Of a stretch of DNA of 6,784 bases, positions 1-5,206 are shown one piece after another. A program made the position numbers and the translations under genes. This DNA is from Deltaproteobacteria bacterium (GTDB lineage Bacteria > Desulfobacterota > DSM-4660 > Desulfatiglandales > Desulfatiglandaceae), in assembly GCA_029932035.1 (NCBI GenBank), contig JAOZQV010000080.1:1-6784 (forward strand), read 5' to 3'. Every line of letters begins with the position of its first letter. Position 1 is the stretch's first letter. The notes beneath the pieces were generated by a model. It had not been told where the DNA came from and did not search any database. It saw only the letters and a program-made list of their open reading frames with translations.

Positions 1-1335
1 GCAGGAGCCTTTCTATTCCTCTACCTTTATTTAGACCCGAATCCCAGCCCTATTTCCGCGCCTCTCCTCTTGACACTCTGCGCCTATCTTGGCGCTATTT
101 CAGGTTTCCTGGTCTACAACTTCAATCCAGCCTCCATCTTTATGGGTGATGCCGGAAGTCTTTTCGTCGGCTTTGTCTTAGCCTGTTTGACCATAACAGG
201 GGCCCCTTCACAGGCGAGCGGTCAGGGCTTTCTCCACCTTGTTTCCGTGATTGCAATCCCCGTTCTCATCCTCTTCATTCCCATCTTGGATACAGGTTTT
301 GTCAGCGTGATGCGCAAGCTGTTTCGGCGGCCCATCTCTCAGGGCGGGCGAGATCACTCTTCCCACCGTTTGGTTGCTATCGGTTTGTCCGAAAGGAAAG
401 CGGTCTTAGTGTTATACCTCTTCTCCGCGGTATCAGGCCTCATGGCCCTCGCCTTCAACCGGTTGTCCGTTGGAGCCAGCTTAGTGCTTATTGTCATCTA
501 TCTCCTCTTTATAGTCTTTTTCTGGATCTATCTTGCGAGGGTCAAGGTCTATTCGGAGAGTTCGATTATGTCGGGCGAAGTTTCAGGACGGATTACTCCT
601 ATCCTGATTGAGATCACTTTTAGAAGAAGGCTTTTTGAGGTCCTCTTAGATCTCGTTTTGATCACAATAGCCTACTATACGGCCTACCTCTTACGTTTCG
701 AGGGTTTTCTTGGGCCTAATTTCGCGTTTTTCCTGAATTCCCTGCCGATCGTTATTGCATGCCAGATTCTCTTCTTCTATATATTCGGCGTCTACCGGGG
801 TGTCTGGGAAAATACGAGTATCAGAGATCTTATTTCCTACGGAAAGGCGATTACGGCCGGCACCATTGCGCCTATCCTTATCTTTCTTTTCTTATATCGT
901 TTTTATAGTTTTTCCCGGGCCGTTTTTGTAATCTACTGGGGCCTCATGCTGATATTGGTATCCCTTTCAAGACTCTCCTTTCGCCTCTTGGAGGAAGGAA
1001 TCAGGGGAACACCTGAGGGGAAGCGTGTCCTTGTTTACGGTGCAGGTCTCGGGGGACAGATGGTCCTTAGGGAGATTGAGACAAACAGGGATCTTGATAT
1101 GGCCATAGTCGGTTTTATGGACGACAACTCAAGAATCCAACGAAGCAAGATCCGTGGCTACCCGGTGTTCGGAGGGCTGAAAGACCTGGAAAGCATGGTT
1201 AGCGACCATGATATCAAAGAAATTATTATTTCCTTCAGGGAAAACAGCTCCGAAAAAAAGAGGGAAATAAAGCGGTTGTGCGAAGTGATGGGCGCGGAAG
1301 TGGATGTAAAGGAGATGAGGCTTACCATAAAGTAG
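1..1335 (+). CDS. WecA/MraY-type glycosyl-1-phosphate transferase fused to FlaA1/WbpM-like membrane-Rossmann region (5' partial)
   Basis: The frame is open from base 1, so the true start lies upstream; 444 residues are visible. Residues 1 to about 185 (window numbering) match the end of a polyprenyl-phosphate sugar-1-phosphate transferase, the membrane enzyme that loads the first sugar phosphate onto undecaprenyl phosphate. The signs are NFNPASIFMGDAGS (about 40-53), PILD (about 94-97) and the RDHSSHR histidine motif (about 117-123). The N-terminal DD motif of the family would lie outside the window. From about residue 205 there is a second membrane block of about four helices (FEVLLDLVLITIAYYTAYLLRF and onward), then a Rossmann nucleotide-binding domain with YGAGLGG (about 346-352) and VGFMDDN (about 370-376). 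This second part resembles the N-terminal half of WbpM/PglF/FlaA1 proteins, but the catalytic SDR dehydratase domain is absent and the protein ends at residue 444. The role is probably in surface polysaccharide or O-antigen assembly. The frame is uninterrupted, so this looks like a true fusion. The stop overlaps the convergent next gene by 14 bases. Confidence 0.85.
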   Translation, partial: AGAFLFLYLYLDPNPSPISAPLLLTLCAYLGAISGFLVYNFNPASIFMGDAGSLFVGFVLACLTITGAPSQASGQGFLHLVSVIAIPVLILFIPILDTGFVSVMRKLFRRPISQGGRDHSSHRLVAIGLSERKAVLVLYLFSAVSGLMALAFNRLSVGASLVLIVIYLLFIVFFWIYLARVKVYSESSIMSGEVSGRITPILIEITFRRRLFEVLLDLVLITIAYYTAYLLRFEGFLGPNFAFFLNSLPIVIACQILFFYIFGVYRGVWENTSIRDLISYGKAITAGTIAPILIFLFLYRFYSFSRAVFVIYWGLMLILVSLSRLSFRLLEEGIRGTPEGKRVLVYGAGLGGQMVLREIETNRDLDMAIVGFMDDNSRIQRSKIRGYPVFGGLKDLESMVSDHDIKEIIISFRENSSEKKREIKRLCEVMGAEVDVKEMRLTIK

Positions 1336-2347
1336 TCACTTGTCTCTCTCTCGCCAATTCCCGTTTATCGGCCACCTCATCCGATTCATCGACGATTTCC
1401 CTTCCTAAGATCTCTTCTAAGATATCCTCTAAGGTGATAATACCGGACAACCCGCCATATTCGTCTATGACGGCAAAAAGATGCTGTCTCAATTCTAAGA
1501 ACTCCGACAACACCTCATTTAACTTAGCTGTTTCGGCCACAAAATGCACCGGCTGCATTAGTTCTGCTAACCTCTTATCTTTATTCCCCCCCGAAAGTGC
1601 AATCAAGATCTCCCTTGTGTGGACGACACCCACCACATCCTCTATTCCCTGGTCATACACAGGTATCCGGCTGTGTTCCCATCCACCGGCCGCCGCAATC
1701 GCTTCTTGCAGTGTAAGATGCTCGCTATGCGAAAAAACGACGGTCCTGGGCGTCATTACATCCTTGGCCATTTTATCCTGGAGAGTCAAGATCCTTTCAA
1801 TGGTCTGCTCCTGATAAGACACGATCCCTCCGGTCCGAAGACTTAAACGCGCCATGACCTGAATCTCATCAGCAGTTATGGCTTCTTCTCGTTTACCCCG
1901 GCTTATCAGATGCGTCACCAATCCGCTTAACCATATGGCAGGCGTCATGACCCATACAAGCCCTCTCAGGGGATAGGCTACCACAGCAACTAAGGACCTC
2001 CCGTAAACAACCCCTGCTGTTTTGGGAATAATTTCCGAAAACAGCAAGATGGCCAAGGTAAACAGGGCGGAGAAATACCCAAGCCATTGATTCCCGAAAA
2101 CAGCGGCTGCAGCAGCCCCGGCAAAGGCAGCTCCGGCTGTATTGGCGATGGTATTGAGGGATAAAATAGCAGATATCGGTCGCTCAACATGGCGACGCAA
2201 ATTTTTCAATATTCTGCCTCCGGGTTTTCCGGCCTGGACCATGGCCTCAATGTGTCTCAAGGGCACCGAATAGAGAACTGCCTCGAAGAGAGAACATACG
2301 GCCGAAATTGAAACGGCAAGGCTTACGGCAAGTATTAATTCTGTCAT
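1322..2347 (-). CDS. CNNM (DUF21) plus CBS-pair membrane protein, HlyC/CorC family
   Basis: This 341-residue protein has an N-terminal CNNM/DUF21 membrane domain (about 1-150), with SLNTIANTAGAA at 63-74 and the signature SEIIPKTAGVVYG at 104-116. A cytoplasmic CBS pair follows (about 195-318), with DVMTPR (196-201), HSRIPVYD (225-232) and IDEYGGLSGIITLEDILEEI (294-313). Relatives are linked to Mg2+/Co2+ efflux or Mg2+ homeostasis and sense nucleotides through the CBS domains; the transported ion cannot be read from sequence. The protein ends about 25 residues after the CBS pair, so the C-terminal CorC_HlyC domain of longer members is missing. It is the last gene of the fdhD-mobA cluster, 13 bases after the mobA stop, with a good GAGGTGA ribosome site supporting the ATG. 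No terminator is visible after it; the stop sits inside the convergent transferase fusion. Confidence 0.92.
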   Translation of the reverse strand: MTELILAVSLAVSISAVCSLFEAVLYSVPLRHIEAMVQAGKPGGRILKNLRRHVERPISAILSLNTIANTAGAAFAGAAAAAVFGNQWLGYFSALFTLAILLFSEIIPKTAGVVYGRSLVAVVAYPLRGLVWVMTPAIWLSGLVTHLISRGKREEAITADEIQVMARLSLRTGGIVSYQEQTIERILTLQDKMAKDVMTPRTVVFSHSEHLTLQEAIAAAGGWEHSRIPVYDQGIEDVVGVVHTREILIALSGGNKDKRLAELMQPVHFVAETAKLNEVLSEFLELRQHLFAVIDEYGGLSGIITLEDILEEILGREIVDESDEVADKRELARERQVTTLW

Positions 2348-2355
2348 ATATCATT

Positions 2356-2362
2356 TCACCTC
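2356..2362 (-). promoter_or_regulatory. Ribosome binding site of the CNNM/CBS gene, overlapping the mobA stop
   Basis: On the minus strand this reads GAGGTGA and ends 8 bases before the ATG at 2347. It overlaps the mobA TGA at 2361-2363, so ribosomes finishing mobA pass over it. This fits translation of both genes from one message. Confidence 0.7.
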
Positions 2363-2954
2363 AAAATAGGTTGTTGAAATCGTTTAGCCCCTCAGGTCTA
2401 TTAATATTAAGGAATGACCTCAGGTCGGGATCAAATATCCTGACTTCATCTTCATCAACATACCGGACCGAAACTTCGTTAAAAAACCGGAATATTTGGT
2501 ATGTCTTTGAATTGATCAGACTTTCGATCTTGCTCTGGCATCCCGTCCTATACAGAGCATGAAGGGCCTCCATGTTTCCGGATATTCTCGGTACAACCAC
2601 ATCAAAATCAGCCTTGATTTCAACAATATGCCGGATCAGTCCCTGGCTGAGAAACGGCATGTCACATGCGACAAAAAAGCCGGCATTATCCGGGATCACC
2701 TGTAACCCGGTAATAATGCCCCCTAAGGGGCCCAGCCCTTTAATGATATCCTGGTACATAGGGAGTTCGAGGTAGGAATATTCGTCCGGGGTATTTGTGA
2801 TGATGATTACACGACGAAAGATAAGGCGCATCACTTCGAGAACTCTTTCAATCAAAGGGATGCCATGAAGTTTAACCAAGGCCTTGTTTTTCCCGTAACG
2901 AGTGCTCCTGCCACCCGCCAGGACAATCCCTGAAACGTCTTCTATTTTCTCCAT
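2361..2954 (-). CDS. mobA: Molybdenum cofactor guanylyltransferase MobA
   Basis: MobA transfers GMP from GTP to Mo-molybdopterin, giving the guanine dinucleotide cofactor used by formate dehydrogenases and other DMSO-reductase-family enzymes. It acts in the cytoplasm. The 197-residue length is normal for the family. The nucleotidyltransferase fold is shown by the N-terminal loop LAGGRSTRYGKNKALV (12-27), then GPLGGI (75-80), the metal-site motif CDMP (97-100), EALHALY (129-135) and the C-terminal FLNINRPEG (181-189). The acceptor-recognition details cannot be checked by eye, but the loop and C-terminal motif favour MobA over the CTP-using MocA. The gene starts 21 bases after the fdhD stop, and the two products act on the same cofactor. 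No clear Shine-Dalgarno precedes the ATG, so translation may be coupled to fdhD; no better in-frame start is present. Confidence 0.93.
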   Translation of the reverse strand: MEKIEDVSGIVLAGGRSTRYGKNKALVKLHGIPLIERVLEVMRLIFRRVIIITNTPDEYSYLELPMYQDIIKGLGPLGGIITGLQVIPDNAGFFVACDMPFLSQGLIRHIVEIKADFDVVVPRISGNMEALHALYRTGCQSKIESLINSKTYQIFRFFNEVSVRYVDEDEVRIFDPDLRSFLNINRPEGLNDFNNLF

Positions 2955-2975
2955 AAGTCGATATTTTTGCCCGTT

Positions 2976-3794
2976 TTAAAACTCTTTTATACGGCGGACA
3001 TGGGTGTATATGCGATTGGTATCTCTCGCCATATCTATTAAAGTGATGTTATAAAACCTGGCCGCTTCCACTGCCCTTGAGGTAGGCCGGGACATGGCAA
3101 CAAAGACGGGAAACCCGGCCCTTGCCGTTTTAAGGATCATTTCCAGGCTGGCACGGCCGCTCGAAACCAGCACCTTGTCTTCTGATGAGATTCCTCTAAT
3201 AAGGGTAGATCCTATTACCTTGTCTAACGCGTTGTGGCGCCCCATATCTTCACAGTGAAGGGTCTGTTCACCCTTGGAGTCAAAGAGTACCGCTGCGTGG
3301 GCGCCCCCTGTCCTTGTGTAGAGGGGTTGGAACTCTTCCAGTCTGTTCGAGAGCCCCTCTAACATATCCATCGTAAAACGGTGGGCGCTCTTTACTCGCT
3401 TCAATCCGGTCTTCATTTGATTGTAGTTTTCAGTCCCGCAAATGCCGCAACTGGAATATGAGACCCTTTTCCCGCTTGCCACTGAGGAAAGTGGCCCTTT
3501 GGAGACGATTTCTATGCGGGCTTCAATGACCTCTTCTCCATCCTCTTTGCGGACATCAGAAACTTTGCAGTCCTTTATTTCTTTAAAATCCTTTATCAGG
3601 CCTTCCGTGAAAACAAACCCAATTACCAGTTCCCTGATCTTTTGGGGTGTAAACATAATAAGGATATGTGTTTGACCATTGACTATGATTTGCAGGGGAG
3701 TTTCCACCGTAAGTGCGGTCTTTTCCCTGGAGATTTTGCCTCCAGCCATGGTAAAAGAGCGGAAAGTCAGGTATGTCTTATGGTAGTCGTCCAT
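2976..3794 (-). CDS. fdhD: Formate dehydrogenase accessory sulfurtransferase FdhD
   Basis: FdhD carries sulfur from a cysteine desulfurase (IscS in E. coli) to the Mo/W-bisPGD cofactor, which is needed for active formate dehydrogenase. From the ATG at 3794 it is 272 residues, the usual family length. Key features are ETPLQIIVNG (31-40), FTPQKIRELVIGFVFTEGLI (48-67), the sulfur-transfer motif CGIC (C116 and C119), EDMGRHNALDK (182-192), SSGRASLEM (211-219) and RPTSRAVE (236-243). No formate dehydrogenase structural gene is in the window; mobA follows directly. The start is uncertain. The frame stays open to a GTG at 3875 (299 residues), but the extra 27 residues look unlike FdhD and neither start has a convincing Shine-Dalgarno. 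An ATG at 3749 (257 residues) is also possible. I chose 3794 for its ATG and typical length. Confidence 0.92.
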   Translation of the reverse strand: MDDYHKTYLTFRSFTMAGGKISREKTALTVETPLQIIVNGQTHILIMFTPQKIRELVIGFVFTEGLIKDFKEIKDCKVSDVRKEDGEEVIEARIEIVSKGPLSSVASGKRVSYSSCGICGTENYNQMKTGLKRVKSAHRFTMDMLEGLSNRLEEFQPLYTRTGGAHAAVLFDSKGEQTLHCEDMGRHNALDKVIGSTLIRGISSEDKVLVSSGRASLEMILKTARAGFPVFVAMSRPTSRAVEAARFYNITLIDMARDTNRIYTHVRRIKEF

Positions 3795-3899
3795 AGGTTT
3801 CCACACACTATGTGCGGGGATCTCCGGCAAGGTTGATGGTTTCGAAAAATTAACAGCTGGCAAAAAAATTAGCACATTTCATTGACATCAGGCTACAAA

Positions 3900-3929
3900 A
3901 TGATAAGGTTGTCCAAGATTTCAGGTTAA
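3900..3929 (-). promoter_or_regulatory. Candidate sigma-70-like promoter for fdhD-mobA-CNNM/CBS
   Basis: On the minus strand, TTAACC (3924-3929, 4 of 6 to TTGACA) and TATCAT (3900-3905, 5 of 6 to TATAAT) are 18 bases apart. Transcription would start near 3893, about 100 bases before the chosen fdhD ATG. It is a weak match in AT-rich DNA and is offered only as the best candidate seen. Confidence 0.22.
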
Positions 3930-4076
3930 CCACTTAAATTTTAGCACCTATTTGATTAAATCACATCATGTTTGCGCATGATTTACGCCAAAGCCAGATT
4001 GAATGTTTTAAGAAATTCTTTCAATACTTAAAAGACCTATCATAAAAATGATGGGGCGATGCAACTTCCATAAATA

Positions 4077-4104
4077 TTCAATATTCAATTTTCAATAGTC
4101 AATT
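4077..4104 (+). repeat. Four tandem 7-base repeats (TTCAATW)
   Basis: The units are TTCAATA, TTCAATT, TTCAATA and GTCAATT, with no gaps. Read as two 14-base halves they differ at one base (T to G at 4098). A degenerate fifth unit (ATAAATA, 5 of 7) may precede at 4070-4076. The array ends 44 bases before the TTG start of the IF-1-like gene, so it lies in its promoter or leader. Confidence 0.75.
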
Positions 4105-4139
4105 CCGGCTTGGCCGGATTAGGCTTTCCAGGCCGAGAA

Positions 4140-4144
4140 AGGAG
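4140..4144 (+). promoter_or_regulatory. Ribosome binding site that fixes the TTG start of the IF-1-like gene
   Basis: AGGAG lies 4 bases before the TTG at 4149-4151. It is the only purine-rich site near the conserved N terminus. It argues against the upstream in-frame TTG at 4110, whose extra 13 codons would read through this site. Confidence 0.6.
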
Positions 4145-4148
4145 CATT

Positions 4149-4364
4149 TTGAGTCGAAACGATTTAATTCAATTAGAAGGGGTGGTCGCCAAGGTCCTCG
4201 GCGGCGGCACCATGGAAATTCAGTGTGACAATGATCTAACTATAAGGGGTGTGCTTTCCGGCAGGATGAAAAAACACCGGATCAAGGTTATGGTTGGTGA
4301 CCGGGTTCAGGTCAGCGTTTCCCCCTACGATACGACCCATGGATTAATAACCTACCGTTTTTGA
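4149..4364 (+). CDS. infA: Translation initiation factor IF-1 paralogue
   Basis: This is a 71-residue single OB-fold protein, the size of IF-1 (72 residues in E. coli), which binds the A site of the 30S subunit during initiation. Conserved IF-1 features are QLEGVV (8-13), VLSGRMKKHRIKV (35-47), GDRV (50-53), SPYD (58-61) and the C-terminal HGLITYR (64-70). It departs from housekeeping IF-1 at the N terminus (SRNDLI instead of AKED-like), in the GGGTMEIQC stretch (18-26) and by a single Phe after the final Arg. Housekeeping infA often lies near ribosomal protein genes; this one stands alone between intergenic DNA and a convergent epimerase gene, so it is probably a second copy. It uses a TTG start. 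A structural mimic such as an OB-fold RNA chaperone is less likely because the SPYD and SGRM(K/R)K motifs are intact. No terminator is seen in the 18 bases after it. Confidence 0.85.
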   Translation: MSRNDLIQLEGVVAKVLGGGTMEIQCDNDLTIRGVLSGRMKKHRIKVMVGDRVQVSVSPYDTTHGLITYRF

Positions 4365-4382
4365 GACCATGTGACCCCCCCG

Positions 4383-4787
4383 TTAATCCCTTTCGCAGAT
4401 CTCCACTAAGACACCGTTGGTTTCTTTTGGATGGATAAAGGCTATCCTTGCGCCCCCGGCCCCATTTCTCGGCGCCTGATCGATAAGCCGAACCCCTTTT
4501 TCTTTCAGTTCCTCAAGCGCCTTATCTATGTCTTCAACGCGAAAGGCAATGTGCTGCACCCCCTCTCCCCGCGCATTTATATATTTTGCAACCGGCCCAT
4601 CCGGTTCGGTGGACTCTAACAATTCCACTTCGCTGTCTGTGATTGGAATAAATGCAACATTTACCTTCTGTTCGGCCACGTTTTCGACATCTTCGATCTT
4701 GAGCCCGAGGATGTCCGTATAGAATTTTCCGGCCTGCTCAATCCCCTTAACGGCAATACCTATATGGTCAATATGCTTTATCTTCAT
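4383..4787 (-). CDS. mce: Methylmalonyl-CoA epimerase
   Basis: The enzyme interconverts (S)- and (R)-methylmalonyl-CoA, linking propionyl-CoA carboxylase or transcarboxylase to the B12-dependent mutase. In anaerobes it works in propionate oxidation or formation. The 134-residue protein has the paired beta-alpha-beta-beta-beta modules of the vicinal oxygen chelate fold. The expected metal ligands are present: H8 (IDHIGIAV), Q40 (AEQKV), H79 (VQHIAF) and E129 (VLVEICE). The length and the GVQHIAFRV and PRNGAGGARIAFIHP segments are typical of the epimerase rather than of glyoxalase I. A GAGAGG ribosome site (4793-4798) sits 5 bases before the ATG. No mutase, carboxylase or B12 gene is in the window; the gene appears monocistronic here, with a possible operator dyad upstream at 4816-4829. 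Confidence 0.93.
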   Translation of the reverse strand: MKIKHIDHIGIAVKGIEQAGKFYTDILGLKIEDVENVAEQKVNVAFIPITDSEVELLESTEPDGPVAKYINARGEGVQHIAFRVEDIDKALEELKEKGVRLIDQAPRNGAGGARIAFIHPKETNGVLVEICERD

Positions 4788-4815
4788 AATTTCCTCTCTT
4801 TCCTCATCCCTTAAT

Positions 4816-4829
4816 TGAAACGAGTTTCA
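4816..4829. promoter_or_regulatory. Perfect operator-like dyad upstream of methylmalonyl-CoA epimerase
   Basis: TGAAAC-GA-GTTTCA is a perfect 6+6 inverted repeat with a 2-base centre. It lies 28 bases upstream of the epimerase ATG, where a repressor could block transcription start. The core GAAAC-N2-GTTTC fits, from memory, the (G/C)AAAC-N2-4-GTTT(G/C) motif described for PsrA, a TetR-family fatty-acid regulator in Pseudomonas. The link to such a regulator is inference. The site also lies 119 bases upstream of the zinc-ribbon gene on the other strand. Confidence 0.4.
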
Positions 4830-4879
4830 TGATCTTCTCTTAAAAGCCCTTGCCTTTAGGGAGCTGGATGATTATTATA

Positions 4880-4918
4880 TTCCGATTCTTTATTAAAAGA
4901 AAATATAAATTATATCAT
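4880..4918 (+). promoter_or_regulatory. AT-rich candidate promoter area for the zinc-ribbon/TolB-FG-GAP pair
   Basis: TATAAA (4904-4909) and TATCAT (4913-4918) are both 5 of 6 to the -10 consensus. Their possible -35 partners (TTCCGA at 4880, TTATTA at 4890) match only 3 of 6. The block lies 31-69 bases before the ATG at 4949. It is a plausible position but weak evidence. Confidence 0.22.
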
Positions 4919-4948
4919 AACTTCCGTCTCAATTTCAAGGTTTTATCC

Positions 4949-5206
4949 ATGAAAAACAATCCTTTCAATTTTGCACCGCCGGTGGCTCCGAGACCTGTGA
5001 AGCCCCAGGAGGATTTTGGAGAATTAGAGGCCACCGAACTTTACTGCTCTGAATGCGGCTGTGCTGTGCCGATCAACAAGTTCCTTCTCCTGGTCCTCCC
5101 GGATGGAGACAGATATGAATACCGGTGTAGACAGTGCGGCGCTAAAGTGGGGGAAAAAATCGATCGCTCCGGGCAGTTTTATGGTATTTTAAAAGGAGAG
5201 TCATGA
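4949..5206 (+). CDS. Small double-CxxC zinc-ribbon protein, function unknown
   Basis: This is an 85-residue soluble protein. Residues 1-25 are proline-rich and probably disordered (PFNFAPPVAPRPVKP at 5-19). A zinc-ribbon core follows: CSECGC (C33, C36, C38), a hydrophobic hairpin INKFLLLVLPDG (42-53), and CRQCG (C60, C63). Four cysteines in two CxxC pairs 24 residues apart fit one structural zinc ion. The chosen ATG has AAGG at 4937-4940. The frame is open further upstream to a TTG at 4850, but those 33 codons are AT-rich, lysine- and phenylalanine-rich and lack a family look. The stop overlaps the next gene's start (ATGA), so the two are probably co-translated. I do not recognise a named family; a nucleic-acid or protein-contact role is possible but not shown. 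Confidence 0.75.
   Translation: MKNNPFNFAPPVAPRPVKPQEDFGELEATELYCSECGCAVPINKFLLLVLPDGDRYEYRCRQCGAKVGEKIDRSGQFYGILKGES

Larger units (their letters stand above)
3795..4148. other. AT-rich divergent intergenic region with multiple short dyads
   Basis: No convincing gene lies in these 354 bases between the divergent fdhD and IF-1-like genes. The sequence is clearly more AT-rich than its surroundings. Perfect inverted repeats visible by eye are TGATT-A-AATCA (3953-3963), ATCATG-N6-CATGAT (3965-3982), TTTTAAG-N14-CTTAAAA (4006-4033) with AAGAA-A-TTCTT nested at 4010-4020, and ATCAT-AAAA-ATGAT (4039-4052), flanked by CC and GG. A tandem 7-base repeat follows at 4077-4104. A perfect TTGACA on the plus strand at 3882-3887 has no good -10 partner. 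The region must carry promoters for both flanking genes. Some dyads may be chance in AT-rich DNA. Confidence 0.5.

Noticed and set aside
1278..1814. Plus-strand open frame of 178 codons opposite the CNNM/CBS gene
   Set aside because: Serine/threonine-rich low-complexity translation, no motif, fully antisense to a strongly conserved protein; a shadow frame.
2308..2775. Plus-strand open frames opposite mobA
   Set aside because: No recognisable domain, no ribosome site, and antisense to clear MobA motifs.
3442..3836. Two plus-strand open frames opposite fdhD
   Set aside because: Shadows of the FdhD coding sequence with no protein-like features.
3882..3887. Perfect TTGACA -35 element on the plus strand
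   Set aside because: No acceptable -10 at 16-18 bases (best TAAGGT, 3 of 6), and the next plus-strand gene starts over 250 bases downstream.
3953..3963. Possible FNR/CRP-type site (TTGAT...ATCA) upstream of fdhD
   Set aside because: The half-sites TTGAT and ATCAC are 3 bases apart, not the 4 of the FNR consensus, and the last base does not match. It is kept only as an unassigned dyad.
4431..4722. Plus-strand open frames opposite the epimerase gene
   Set aside because: Antisense to a complete, ligand-conserving epimerase; no motifs of their own.
4842..4864. Possible terminator hairpin around AGCCCT...AGGGAGCT
   Set aside because: Only four consecutive pairs (CCCT/AGGG) form, and no T-run follows on either strand.
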